From: Moraxella sp. FZFQ2102
GTDB taxonomy: Bacteria > Pseudomonadota > Gammaproteobacteria > Pseudomonadales > Moraxellaceae
Length of the DNA stretch: 64,000 bases
Direction of reading: 5' to 3'
Assembly (NCBI RefSeq): GCF_024137865.1
Contig: NZ_CP099960.1
Location: 930,001-994,000, forward strand
Shown here piece by piece: positions 31,817 to 41,539 of this stretch (position 1 is the stretch's first letter; each line of letters opens with the position of its first letter). Under the pieces are notes generated by a model that saw nothing but the letters and a program-made list of their open reading frames with translations, did not search any database and had not been told where the DNA came from. Position numbers and translations under genes: made by a program.

Positions 31817-32740
31817 CTACGCCACCAATTTTTTCGGCTGTAATCGCCCTGTATTTGCCACTTCACCCAAGCCCAAAAATTCGCCATCGGCATACAGTCT
31901 GACTAGGCAAGTCTCTGTAAAGCTTGGCAAGGTATTCACGCGGTCTTTGACATTCAGCCGCTGCCCAAGCTTAAGGCGCGCTGCCTCATCATCATTTACC
32001 GCCAAAATCGGCAAATGCATTAGCATCGCATCGATCGGCAGCAGCCTGCCAAGCCGCTCAGCCATTGGCAAAGCTTCAAACGCATCCATGCTAATGGCGT
32101 CATCAATACCAAAGCCACCCGTCAAAGTACGACGCAAACTCGTCAAATGCCCAAGCGTGCCAAGTCGTTTGGCAATGTCTTCGCCAAGCACACGCACATA
32201 AGTGCCTTTTGAGCAAATGACTGACAGCCTAATATGCTCATCATCAAGCTTGGTTAGGCTCAAATGGTGAATGGTGATGGCTCGTGGCGCACGCTCAATC
32301 TCGATGCCGTCTCGGGCATATTCGTAGAGCTTTTTGCCGTCTTTTTTGAGCGCGGAGTACATCGGCGGGATTTGACTTTGTGCGCCTGTCATAGCAGCGG
32401 CAATCTGATCTAACTCCGCTTGGCTAAAGTTTGGCACGAAAGCTGTATCAATCACTTGCCCATCAGCATCGCCCGAATCGGTCGCTACGCCTAGGCGAAT
32501 AGTCGCCGTGTAGCCTTTATCAGCATCCAGTCCATATTGTGCAAATTTGGTCGCTTCGCCAAATACCAACGGCAAAAGCCCAGTCGCCATCGGATCAAGC
32601 GTGCCTGTATGCCCTGCTTTTTTGGAATCTTGGCTGTCTGATTTGAACAAAAACTTCGCCTTTGCCAATGCCGAATGCGAGCTGATGCCTTGGGACTTAT
32701 CCAATAATAAAATCCCTGAAATGACGGTCTTAGCACTCAT
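31817..32740 (-). CDS. truB: tRNA pseudouridine-55 synthase
   Basis: Makes pseudouridine 55 in the T-loop of nearly all tRNAs. The 307 residues include GILLLDKSQGISSHSAL and the catalytic aspartate in GHTGTLDPMATGLLPL, then the KGYTATIRLG and SKGTYVRVLGEDI segments and a C-terminal PUA-like part. I take the ATG at 32740, which follows the rbfA stop directly; a GTG one codon earlier is an alternative. Part of the nusA-infB operon. Confidence 0.96.
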   Translation of the reverse strand: MSAKTVISGILLLDKSQGISSHSALAKAKFLFKSDSQDSKKAGHTGTLDPMATGLLPLVFGEATKFAQYGLDADKGYTATIRLGVATDSGDADGQVIDTAFVPNFSQAELDQIAAAMTGAQSQIPPMYSALKKDGKKLYEYARDGIEIERAPRAITIHHLSLTKLDDEHIRLSVICSKGTYVRVLGEDIAKRLGTLGHLTSLRRTLTGGFGIDDAISMDAFEALPMAERLGRLLPIDAMLMHLPILAVNDDEAARLKLGQRLNVKDRVNTLPSFTETCLVRLYADGEFLGLGEVANTGRLQPKKLVA

Positions 32741-32743
32741 CAC

Positions 32744-33151
32744 TCACTCTGCCGTCTCATCATCATAATGCTGTTCGCTCTCATGTGTCTTTTTCATCGC
32801 CTGATTGACCAAATCCATCATGTGATTGCCATGCGCCGTCACTTCATCATAATGAAATCTTAGGCGTGGCGTGGTGCGAGTTTTCATCGTGTGCGATAAT
32901 TCGGTACGCAAAAACCCTGACGCACGGTTCAAGATAGCGACACTCTCACGGTGGCTATCAATGTTCATGCCTGTGTCATTATGCGGCTCAAGGATGGTCA
33001 CATACACATCAGCATAACCCAAATCAGGGCTGACCTTGACACTTGAGATGGTCACAAATCCCGTCAAGCGTGGATCGTTAATCTCATCGCGAATCAAAGT
33101 GGCAAGCGTTCGCTGAATTTGATCAGCAAGTCGTTGTAAGCGTTGGCTCAT
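32744..33151 (-). CDS. rbfA: Ribosome-binding factor A
   Basis: Cold-shock-linked factor that matures the 5' end of 16S rRNA on the 30S subunit. The 135-residue protein has the family KH-like core: RLQRLADQIQRTLATLIRDE, DPRLTGFVTISSVKVSPDLGYADVYV and a TRTTPRLRFHYDE segment. It lies between infB and truB, its standard neighbours, and its stop abuts the truB start. Confidence 0.96.
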   Translation of the reverse strand: MSQRLQRLADQIQRTLATLIRDEINDPRLTGFVTISSVKVSPDLGYADVYVTILEPHNDTGMNIDSHRESVAILNRASGFLRTELSHTMKTRTTPRLRFHYDEVTAHGNHMMDLVNQAMKKTHESEQHYDDETAE

Positions 33152-33303
33152 TGAATTTTTTCCAATAAATAATAAATTTTAACTTATCCACCAAAGACAA
33201 CTTGGATAAAGGTCGTCTTTTATGCTGGGTAGTATAACAAATTTCACCCATCTATGGCGACAAAACCCCATCATGCGACAGGGTTTTGGCAAGAGTATGG
33301 CGA

Positions 33304-36039
33304 TTATAGTTCGCGTTTGATTTCGTGGATTTCAAAGACTTCGATCTTATCACCCACAGCGACTTCATAACCCTTGACGGCAAGACCACATTCCATGCCA
33401 GCTTTGACTTCATTGACATCGTCTTTGTAGCGACGCAGTGACTGTAGCTGACCTGTGAAGATGACCTTATCATCACGCAAGACGCGGATTGGCTTGTTGC
33501 GATGGATGGTACCTTCTTGCACCATACAGCCTGCCGCCGCACCGAATTTGCTTGAGCGGAAGACTTCACGCACTTCAGCGATACCCAAGATCTTCTCACG
33601 ATGCTCAGGGGCAAGCATACCACTCATCGCCGCTTTGACATCATCGATCAGACCATAGATGACACTGTAGTAACGGATATCTAAGCCTGCTGCATCGGCT
33701 TTTTTCTTGCCTTGGTTGTCAGCACGGACGTTAAAGCCTAGCAGCACCGCTTCTGAGGATTCTGCCAAGATGACATCAGATTCGGTAATCGCACCGACAC
33801 CAGAGCTGATGACACGCACTTTGACTTCATCAGTCGATAGCTCATCAAGTGCACCAAGCAATGCTTCTAGCGAACCACGCACATCGGTCTTCAAGATGAT
33901 GTTCAAGGTGGCAACTTCTGCACTACCCATGCTGTCAAATAGGGTGTCTAGGCGCATCTTGTTTTGACGCTCAAGGATGCGATCACGCTCACGAGCGGCA
34001 CGGAAATCAGCCACTTCACGGGCTTTTTTCTCATCTGAGACAACCAAGAATTCGCTACCTGCTGCTGGTGCTTCAGGCAAGCCTAGAATCTCAACAGGAA
34101 TCGATGGACCGGCTGATTTGATACGCTGACCATTCTCATCAGTCATCGCACGCACTTTGCCGTAATATTCGCCCGCCAAGACCAAATCACCTTGGTTCAA
34201 TGTACCTTTTTTGACCAATAGACTTGCGACTGCACCACGACCTTTGTCCAAGCGAGACTCAATCACCACACCTTGGGCAGCACCATCAACAGGTGCTTCT
34301 AGCTCCATCAATTCTGCTTGGATGCTGATGACTTCTAGTAGTTCATCAATACCCATGCCTGATTTGGCAGAGACTTTGACCATCGGGGTATCACCGCCCC
34401 ACTCTTCAGGGATGACTTCTTTGACAGACAGCTCATTGATGACGCGATCAGGATCGGCAGTATCTTTGTCCATTTTGTTAATAGCGACAATCAGCGGCGT
34501 ACCTGCTGCACGCGCATGGTCAATTGCTTCTTCAGTTTGTGGCATCATGCCGTCATCGGCTGCAACCACTAGGACAACGATATCGGTCGCCTGCGCACCA
34601 CGAGAACGCATTGCTGTAAAGGCAGCATGGCCTGGGGTGTCAAGGAAAGTAATCACGCCACGATCTGTCGTCACATGGTATGCGCCGATGTGCTGAGTGA
34701 TGCCACCCGCTTCGCCAGATGCCACCTTGGTCGCACGAATCTTATCCAGTAGTGATGTTTTACCGTGGTCAACATGGCCCATGATGGTCACAACTGGTGG
34801 GCGAGTTTGGACATTACCCGATTTTTCATCGACTGCCACTTGTAGATCATCTTCAAGCTGTGTGTCGCTGACTGGGATAAAGTTATGGCCAAATTCTTCA
34901 ATCACCAATGCCGCCGTCATCTGATCGATGGTATCAGATTCACGCACCATTTCACCCATCTTCATCAAGGCTTTGATGACTTCACGCACTTTGACGGCCA
35001 TTTTTTGAGCCAAATCAGACAGGACGATACTCTCACCCACTTCGACATTGTGGACGATTTTTTCGACAGGCATTTCAAACTTATGCTTGTTGGCTTGTGA
35101 TGACTTCAAGCCCTTTGAACGCGTTTTGATTTCACGCTCTTCTTGCTGACCTTTGCGGCCTTTTTTAGCACCTTTGCCTGTAGTACCTGCTGTACCACGC
35201 TTGATTTCACGGCGTTCTTTTTCGAACGACTCTTCAAGCGCTGCACCCACCAAGCCATCTGCGAGCGGTGCATCATCTTTGGTGCGCACGATGGTGCTAC
35301 TTGTCGCATCATCACTATCGCTATAACGGGATGCCATTTGTTTCATCTGCTCAAGTGTGCGTTTTTGGGCTTCTTCAGCAGCTTTACGGCGGGTTTCGGC
35401 TTCCATCTGACGCAAGCGTTCTTCTTCGGCTTCACGAGCTTCACGAGCCGCTTTGTCTTCGGCAGATTCTTGTTTGACAGGCTTGGCTGGTTTTTTCTTG
35501 TCAGCTTTATTGTCTGCTTTTGCTTCTGCTGCGTCGTCTTTTTTGGCTTTTTTGACCACAACACTGCTTGAGCTGTCAGATTTTTCGCTTGGTGCACTGC
35601 TGGCTCGCATCGCTGCCAAGGTTGCCGCTTGACGCTCAGCCGCTTCTTTTTTGCTACGCTCAGCAGCCTGCTTAGCTTCCGCTTCTTTTAGGCGAGCTTC
35701 TTCGGCTGCACGTGCTTGGGCAGCGATTTCAGCTTCGATTTTGGCCGGATCTGGCTTTTCGTACACGACTTTTTTGGTACGCACGACATTGACCGTCTTG
35801 GCTTTGCCTGATGTACCCGTCACTTGAGCGGTAGAAGTGGTTTTTGATTTTAGACTGATGCGAGATTTTGGTTTTTCGCCGTGGCTTTGTTTTAAAAATG
35901 CCACCAGTTTTTCTTGTTCAGCTTCACTGACGCTATCAGCTTCACCACGAGCAGGTAGGCCTGCATCGCTTAATTGCTTGAGAATGGTCTCAACATTGGT
36001 ATTAGAAAGTTGGGCTAGTTCTTTGACTGTTTTCGCCAT
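33304..36039 (-). CDS. infB: Translation initiation factor IF-2
   Basis: GTPase that brings initiator tRNA to the 30S subunit and promotes subunit joining. The 911-residue protein has the N-terminal IF2_N domain ([20 protein letters not shown]), a long Lys/Ala/Glu-rich charged linker at about residues 70-290, a second IF2_N-type domain (about 330-400), then the G domain with [20 protein letters not shown] and NKMD, and the C-terminal beta-barrel domains. The open frames on the opposite strand here only mirror its repetitive linker. It is between nusA and rbfA. Confidence 0.98.
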   Translation of the reverse strand: MAKTVKELAQLSNTNVETILKQLSDAGLPARGEADSVSEAEQEKLVAFLKQSHGEKPKSRISLKSKTTSTAQVTGTSGKAKTVNVVRTKKVVYEKPDPAKIEAEIAAQARAAEEARLKEAEAKQAAERSKKEAAERQAATLAAMRASSAPSEKSDSSSSVVVKKAKKDDAAEAKADNKADKKKPAKPVKQESAEDKAAREAREAEEERLRQMEAETRRKAAEEAQKRTLEQMKQMASRYSDSDDATSSTIVRTKDDAPLADGLVGAALEESFEKERREIKRGTAGTTGKGAKKGRKGQQEEREIKTRSKGLKSSQANKHKFEMPVEKIVHNVEVGESIVLSDLAQKMAVKVREVIKALMKMGEMVRESDTIDQMTAALVIEEFGHNFIPVSDTQLEDDLQVAVDEKSGNVQTRPPVVTIMGHVDHGKTSLLDKIRATKVASGEAGGITQHIGAYHVTTDRGVITFLDTPGHAAFTAMRSRGAQATDIVVLVVAADDGMMPQTEEAIDHARAAGTPLIVAINKMDKDTADPDRVINELSVKEVIPEEWGGDTPMVKVSAKSGMGIDELLEVISIQAELMELEAPVDGAAQGVVIESRLDKGRGAVASLLVKKGTLNQGDLVLAGEYYGKVRAMTDENGQRIKSAGPSIPVEILGLPEAPAAGSEFLVVSDEKKAREVADFRAARERDRILERQNKMRLDTLFDSMGSAEVATLNIILKTDVRGSLEALLGALDELSTDEVKVRVISSGVGAITESDVILAESSEAVLLGFNVRADNQGKKKADAAGLDIRYYSVIYGLIDDVKAAMSGMLAPEHREKILGIAEVREVFRSSKFGAAAGCMVQEGTIHRNKPIRVLRDDKVIFTGQLQSLRRYKDDVNEVKAGMECGLAVKGYEVAVGDKIEVFEIHEIKREL

Positions 36040-36231
36040 TATATCACCTAAAATTATTGGTTTGGCAAGTGGATTGATAAGTATCGCTAATCTGTGTCAT
36101 TGATACTTATCAAGATTATCCACTATTAAATTTGCTGCCAAACCGCTTTTTCGGCTTGGCAAAATTAGTTCAATGCGTGCATGATCATGACAGTATTCAT
36201 CATCATGCACCAACGCCTGTGGCACGCATGG

Positions 36232-37713
36232 TTAGGCAAACCACGATTGGCGAGCCTGCATGATCAGCTTGCCTGCACTATCAGCATCCAAGCCTTCGAT
36301 ATCTTCGATATCAAACACCGCTTGCTCAGCCAAATCATCCAGCGTGATGATGTCGCGCTCGGCAAGCTTATACGCGATCGCAGGCGTCATATCTTCTAGG
36401 GCAAGCAGTTCAGCACTTGGCTCTTTGATGTTTTGCTGCTTGGCAAGCTCATCTGAGATGATAACTTCTTTGGCACGCGCTTGGATGGCAGCGATGGTCT
36501 CATCGTCCAAGCCATCGATTTCGTAGAATTCTTCGACAGGTGCATATGCCACTGTCTCGATGTCGCTAAAGCCAACTTCAGTCAGCACTTCTGCCAAGTC
36601 ACGATCCACTTCCAGACGCTCATAGAACATCTCGATGACCGCTTGATTTTCTGACTCTTGGCGCTCGTTGTATTCAGATTCTAGGATCATGTTCAGCTTA
36701 TAGCCCGTCAATTCTGACGCTAGGCGGACATTTTGACCTTGAGAACCGATCGCACGCGCCAACTGATCATTGGTCGCAAAAATCACATCGGCAGTCTTGG
36801 TATCTTCATCAAGTACAAGACCGCTGACATCAGCAGGCTCAAGCGCGCTGATGATGTACTGCGCAGGGTCTTCGTTCCATACGATGACATCGATGCGCTC
36901 ACCGTCCAGCTCTTGTTGTACCGCTTGGATACGCGTGCCACGCATACCGATACACGCGCCCACAGGATCGATGCGATGGTCATTGGTCTTCACCGAAATC
37001 TTGGCACGCAAGCCTGGCAAGCGAGCCACATCACGAATCTCGATGATTTGTTCGCTGATCTCTGGGACTTCTTTTTGCATCAATGCGATCAGCATCTCTT
37101 TATTGGTGCGAGACAGCACCAACTGTGGGCTACGGCCATCGCGATTGACTTGTGCCAAGATCGCTGTGACGCGGCTTTTTGGGCGCAGGCTTTCGCGTGG
37201 TAGCGTTTGGTCTTTGGCAAGATAACCTTCACCACCTTCGCCCAGATCAATGATATAAGCATCGCGGCTTTGTTTTTTCACTTCGCCAGTGACAAGCTCG
37301 CCTAGGTGCGATTCAAAGGCATCAGCGACAAGCGCACGCTCAGCTTCGCGAATCTTTTGGATGATGACTTGCTTGGCTTGGGTAGCAGCGATACGACCAA
37401 ACTCGATCGACTCGATTTGCTCTTCGACGATGTCGCCGATTTTGTATTCATTTTCGTCAAGATCGCTGATGGCAAGCTGACACGCAGGCATCTCGTGGTC
37501 TTCGTCCGCCACCACAGTCCAAAAACGGAAAGTGTCATAATCGCCTGTTTTGCGGTCGATATGCACACGAATCGCCACTTCTGGCTGCTCGGTATAGACT
37601 TTTTTCTTGGTAGAAACGACCAACGCTTGTTCAATCGCTTCAAAGATGTCTTCAGGATTTAGCCCTTTTTCGTTACTGACGGTTTCAACCACGGTCAAAA
37701 TTTCGCGACTCAT
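36232..37713 (-). CDS. nusA: Transcription termination/antitermination factor NusA
   Basis: RNA polymerase-bound elongation factor acting in pausing, termination and antitermination. The 493 residues show the N-terminal polymerase-binding domain (MSREILTVVETVSNEKGLNP), an S1 domain (GEVKKQSRDAYIIDLG), two KH domains (GACIGMRGTRIQAVQQEL and ATNDQLARAIGSQGQNVRLA) and two C-terminal acidic helical repeats (DIETVAYAPVEEFYEIDGLD and ITLDDLAEQAVFDIEDIEGL). It follows rimP with a 119-base gap. Confidence 0.98.
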   Translation of the reverse strand: MSREILTVVETVSNEKGLNPEDIFEAIEQALVVSTKKKVYTEQPEVAIRVHIDRKTGDYDTFRFWTVVADEDHEMPACQLAISDLDENEYKIGDIVEEQIESIEFGRIAATQAKQVIIQKIREAERALVADAFESHLGELVTGEVKKQSRDAYIIDLGEGGEGYLAKDQTLPRESLRPKSRVTAILAQVNRDGRSPQLVLSRTNKEMLIALMQKEVPEISEQIIEIRDVARLPGLRAKISVKTNDHRIDPVGACIGMRGTRIQAVQQELDGERIDVIVWNEDPAQYIISALEPADVSGLVLDEDTKTADVIFATNDQLARAIGSQGQNVRLASELTGYKLNMILESEYNERQESENQAVIEMFYERLEVDRDLAEVLTEVGFSDIETVAYAPVEEFYEIDGLDDETIAAIQARAKEVIISDELAKQQNIKEPSAELLALEDMTPAIAYKLAERDIITLDDLAEQAVFDIEDIEGLDADSAGKLIMQARQSWFA

Positions 37714-37832
37714 CTGTGGATTCCTTGGGTTAATTGTTAATAATAATTACAAATCTATAAGAAATTTTGTATCAGATTATACGGATAAAGCTTATGATAA
37801 AACTGGCAAAGCAATGCCATTTATAAGCTGGA

Positions 37833-38330
37833 TTAATCTTCATAAACCAAATGCGCTTTATCCACACTATCAAAAGCAATGTCAAACTCAAGCTTATCTT
37901 CGGTAACGACTTTCATCGTATCGCTGCCAACTTCTGTCAAGCGACCCACCACTTTACGGCGTTTGGCATCGCCTGTACCGATGGCGTGAATTAAGCGTAA
38001 GTTTACAATCTCACCGACATATTCTGCCACTTGCTCACGGGTAAATAGCGGACGGTCAAAGCCAGGGCTTGACACTTCCAGCACATACTCGCCTGCGATC
38101 GGATCATGAACATCAAGCACGCCTGAGACTTGGTGATTGACCGCTGAACAGTCTTCGATGGTCACATGCACGCCGCGCGCGCGATCTTCTGGCAAGGTCT
38201 CAATATAAATGCGCAACAGCGATTTGCGTCCTTGGGGCATGAACTCAATACCCCACAGATCCACGCCACAGGCGGCAACTGCAGGGGCGATTAACTCGGT
38301 TAATTCAGCAATTTTGCTTGATGGTTTCAT
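37833..38330 (-). CDS. rimP: Ribosome maturation factor RimP
   Basis: Assists 30S subunit assembly. The 165-residue protein has the RimP pattern: LIAPAVAACGVDLWGIEFMPQGRKSLLRIYIE, then VTIEDCSAVNHQVSGVLDVHDPI, YVLEVSSPGFDRPLFT, and a C-terminal SH3-like region. First protein gene of the operon rimP-nusA-infB-rbfA-truB, downstream of the initiator tRNA gene. Confidence 0.96.
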   Translation of the reverse strand: MKPSSKIAELTELIAPAVAACGVDLWGIEFMPQGRKSLLRIYIETLPEDRARGVHVTIEDCSAVNHQVSGVLDVHDPIAGEYVLEVSSPGFDRPLFTREQVAEYVGEIVNLRLIHAIGTGDAKRRKVVGRLTEVGSDTMKVVTEDKLEFDIAFDSVDKAHLVYED

Positions 38331-38430
38331 GATTGAATGTTAATTCCTAAAAAATTCAATAAGCCTATCGGCACTTCGTCGCCATCATAAGTGCAAACAC
38401 CCAAAGATAGACAACGACAGATACAAAAAA

Positions 38431-38457
38431 GCCCACAAAACACTCAGGTTGGTGGGC
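38431..38457 (-). terminator. Terminator after tRNA-fMet
   Basis: GCCCAC (38431-38436) pairs with GTGGGC (38452-38457); on the minus strand a TTTTTT run follows. It lies between the tRNA and rimP, so read-through or a separate promoter would be needed for the operon. Confidence 0.75.
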
Positions 38458-38557
38458 GATCATAATACCAGCCGACAGCTTGACTGTTTTGTCAAACTAC
38501 CTAAGAACTTATCTCAATCAACTTGATTATCAAAGCCTTTCTTAGGATTTTAAAAAG

Positions 38558-38634
<77 letters not shown>

Positions 38635-38854
38635 TCAATTTAGGTTGCCTATTATACGGCAAATTTTTTCAATGTCAAGCTTTTTTGATGAGATTTTTTG
38701 GAATTTGGTGAAAATTAATACTTGAAGACAATTTAGTAAGCAAAAAAAACCTTTCATTAACTCATCCAAGCGTACAAAAAACTGAATTTTCTACGCAAAT
38801 TATGCGTCAAATATATGCTACAATCAACGCAAAATCTATTTTTTCTAGCTAACT

Positions 38855-39985
38855 ATGACGCAATCTTTATGCATCTACGAATATGACAATTGGACAAATT
38901 AACAAATTGACAATGCCACCTTGTTGCCCATCGTCGCTCGCATACGCCTACTACAAGGCAGACTACTTGGGTAAATTCACAGTCTTGGGTTTGATTTGCC
39001 ATTGCAAATGCGGCTTGAGACACTAAGTCTAGAAGTGGTAAAAACCTCTGAAATTGAAGGCGAGATTTTAAATACCGAGCAAGTGCGCTCCTCTGTGGCG
39101 CGCCAGCTTGGAATTGAACACCTATATAGCAACTTGGTTGCACCAAGCCGAGAGATTGATGTCATTGTTGAGATGATGCTGAAGGCAAGCTATGATTATG
39201 ACAAACCACTAACTCTTGATGAGCTGTTTCGTTGGCATAAAGCACTTTTTCCGACGGGCACAAGTGGCTTATATAATATCAAAACAGGTGCATTTCGCGA
39301 TGATAGCAATGGCGTCATGCAAGTAGTATCAGGGGGCTATGGCCGCACAAAAGTGCATTTTGAAGCCCCCAAAACTGAGAGATTGCCCGATGAGATGGTT
39401 AAGTTTTTGGCATGGTATAATGATGAAGATGCCACACTTGACCTAACCATTAAAGCTGGACTTGCTCATTTATGGTTTGTCACTTTACACCCTTTTGATG
39501 ATGGCAATGGGCGACTGACACGAGCTATCACTGAGCGCATGCTTGCCAAGAGCGATGATAGCAAACAGCGATTTTATAGCATGTCGGCACAGATTTTAGC
39601 CTGTCGAAATGAATATTACCAAATTCTAGAACACACCCAAAATGGCATCGCATCAGTCAATGATTGGCTTATTTGGTTTTTATCAAGTCTAGAAAACAGT
39701 CTGATTAAGTCATTGGAAATGCTACAAAAAATCATGGGTCAAGCCAAGTTCTGGCACGCTCATCATGACACTATATTAAATCAACGGCAAATTCTGATGA
39801 TTAATAAGCTATTCGGTAATTTCTATGGCAACTTGACCAGTAAAAAATGGGCGAGTATCACCAAAGTGTCTCACGATACCGCCTTAAGAGATATTAATGA
39901 TTTGATTGATAAAGGAATTTTGAAAAAATCTGAAGCATCTGGACGTAGTCAAAGTTACGAATTGGTGATAAATGAAGCATCCTAG
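38855..39985 (+). pseudogene. Fic-domain protein with two in-frame stops in its N-terminal domain
   Basis: The full frame from ATG 38855 would give about 376 residues. It starts with a DUF4172-like N-terminal domain (YDNWTN, then QIDNATLLPIVARIRLLQGRLLG) but has TAA stops at 38900-38902 and 38972-38974. From 38996 (TTG) or 39008 (ATG) the frame is open for 329 or 325 residues. This part keeps the inhibitory-helix motif TSEIEG, the Fic active site HPFDDGNGRLTR, and a C-terminal winged helix. Fic enzymes transfer AMP to proteins. A shortened protein may still be made, but no good ribosome site is visible. It lies between two tRNA genes in the core operon region. Confidence 0.8.
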
Positions 39986-40083
39986 GAATAAAACAAGCCC
40001 TGCATTTATGGCACACTGAGTGGTACACACAACTGCAAGGCTTGCTAATTTTTTATATATTTCAATGACTTATCAGTCGAATT

Positions 40084-40168
40084 TGGTGCGATCGGAGGGA
40101 CTTGAACCCTCACGCCGTGAAGCACCACCCCCTCAAGATGGCGTGTCTACCAATTCCACCACGATCGC
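40084..40168 (-). tRNA. tRNA-Leu (GAG)
   Basis: An 85-base class II tRNA with encoded CCA and a long variable arm. The acceptor stem GCGATCG pairs fully with CGATCGC. The anticodon stem-loop CCATC-TTGAGGG-GGTGG gives anticodon GAG. It sits beside secG, as leuU does in E. coli. Confidence 0.93.
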
Positions 40169-40237
40169 AAACTTGGGCGTATTCTACCCAAAAAAGCCGC
40201 CAAGCGCAAGTGCTTTGGCGAATTTACGCAATGATGC

Positions 40238-40558
40238 TCAATTGCTGCCTTGGGCTGGCGTGGTCGATGTTGGTGCTGGTGTGCTACTCACCGCCGGCAC
40301 ATCCAGACGCAGCTGATCTGCCGCTTGTTTTTGGGCAAAATGCGCCAAAGCAAGGCTTGTGATGAAAAAAATCGTCGCCAAAACCGCCGTGGTACGCGTC
40401 AAAAAGTTCGCCGAACCTGCCGCACCAAATACTGTACCTGATGCGCCTGCACCAAATGATGCACCTGCATCCGCACCCTTGCCATGCTGAATTAAGATAA
40501 ATCCAATCATCACAATAGCAACGATAATATGAACGGCTAATAGAATGTTAAATAGCAT
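40238..40558 (-). CDS. secG: Preprotein translocase subunit SecG
   Basis: Small inner-membrane subunit of the SecYEG channel. The 106-residue protein has two membrane segments (ILLAVHIIVAIVMIGFILIQ and TTAVLATIFFITSLALAHF) joined by the conserved loop HGKGADAGASFGAGASGTVFG. The C-terminal tail is Ala/Pro/Thr-rich. It follows tpiA, the usual order. Confidence 0.95.
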   Translation of the reverse strand: MLFNILLAVHIIVAIVMIGFILIQHGKGADAGASFGAGASGTVFGAAGSANFLTRTTAVLATIFFITSLALAHFAQKQAADQLRLDVPAVSSTPAPTSTTPAQGSN

Positions 40559-40606
40559 AAAAAACTCTTTGGTAAACTTACCAGTTACTGATCAATAAAT
40601 TTAAAA

Positions 40607-41356
40607 TCACGCACTTGTGGCAAATGCTGCTGCAATCACCGCAAAGCTGTCGGCTTTTAGGCTGGCACCGCCCACGAGCGCACCGCCCACTTCATCAGCA
40701 GCGGCAAAATCTTTGGCATTATCCGCATTGACACTGCCGCCATACAGCACGCAGATATTTGGCAAGTCTTTTTCTGCCAATTTCGCTTGGATATGGCGAT
40801 GCACCGCCACCACTTCTTCAACCGTCGGTGTCAGTCCTGTGCCGATCGCCCACACAGGCTCATAGGCGATGATCAGCGATTTGGCAGGGACGCCCAGACC
40901 ATCCAAGACCGACAGCTGCGCATCCAACACTTGCAAGGTTTGACCGCTTTGGTAGTCATCCTTGGTCTCGCCGATACACAGCACAATTGCCAAATCAGCA
41001 GCCATCGCTTGCTTGATTTTTTCGCTTAAGATGGCATTGTCTTCGCCATGATATTGGCGGCGTTCTGAATGTCCTAGGATGACGAATTTTGCCCCAGCGT
41101 CGATGATTTGCGCTGCAGAAATATCACCCGTGAATGCACCTGTCACACCTGTCTTGGCGGATAAATCCTGCGCACCCACCCACAATGGCGAGTCTGCCAA
41201 TACATCTGCCACCACAGGCAAATGCACAAAACTTGGCGCACAGCCAAGCTTGACAGTATCCATATCAAGGCTGTCTTTAAGCTCGTTTGCCAATGCCTTA
41301 GCTTCTGCTAAGCTTGCTGGGTTTAATTTCCAATTGCCGATGACATATTTTGCCAT
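40607..41356 (-). CDS. tpiA: Triosephosphate isomerase
   Basis: Glycolytic enzyme interconverting dihydroxyacetone phosphate and glyceraldehyde 3-phosphate. The 249 residues begin MAKYVIGNWKLN, with the catalytic Lys; the electrophile His is in ILGHSERRQY and the general base Glu in IAYEPVWAIGTG. The phosphate-binding LYGGSVNADN and GALVGGASL are present. I start at 41356 because the longer frame to 41416 adds sequence foreign to the family. Confidence 0.98.
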   Translation of the reverse strand: MAKYVIGNWKLNPASLAEAKALANELKDSLDMDTVKLGCAPSFVHLPVVADVLADSPLWVGAQDLSAKTGVTGAFTGDISAAQIIDAGAKFVILGHSERRQYHGEDNAILSEKIKQAMAADLAIVLCIGETKDDYQSGQTLQVLDAQLSVLDGLGVPAKSLIIAYEPVWAIGTGLTPTVEEVVAVHRHIQAKLAEKDLPNICVLYGGSVNADNAKDFAAADEVGGALVGGASLKADSFAVIAAAFATSA

Positions 41357-41539
41357 ATCGATGTCCGTGTCAAATTTTTTAATCAGAATATCAAAATAAA
41401 ACTGTGATACGCTCAAATGCGCACTGTGAACACGATATTATAACCCAAATTCTGATAATGCCAAAAATATTTTGTGGTATTTGGATAAAAAATTTGCTAT
41501 TTTTGTAACTGTTGTTGTTTTTTCTTAAGGATCGTCGTC

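Noticed and set aside
35143-35571. Plus-strand open frame opposite the infB linker, rich in Phe and Cys
   Set aside because: It is the complement of the Lys/Ala/Glu-rich IF-2 linker; its odd composition follows from that.
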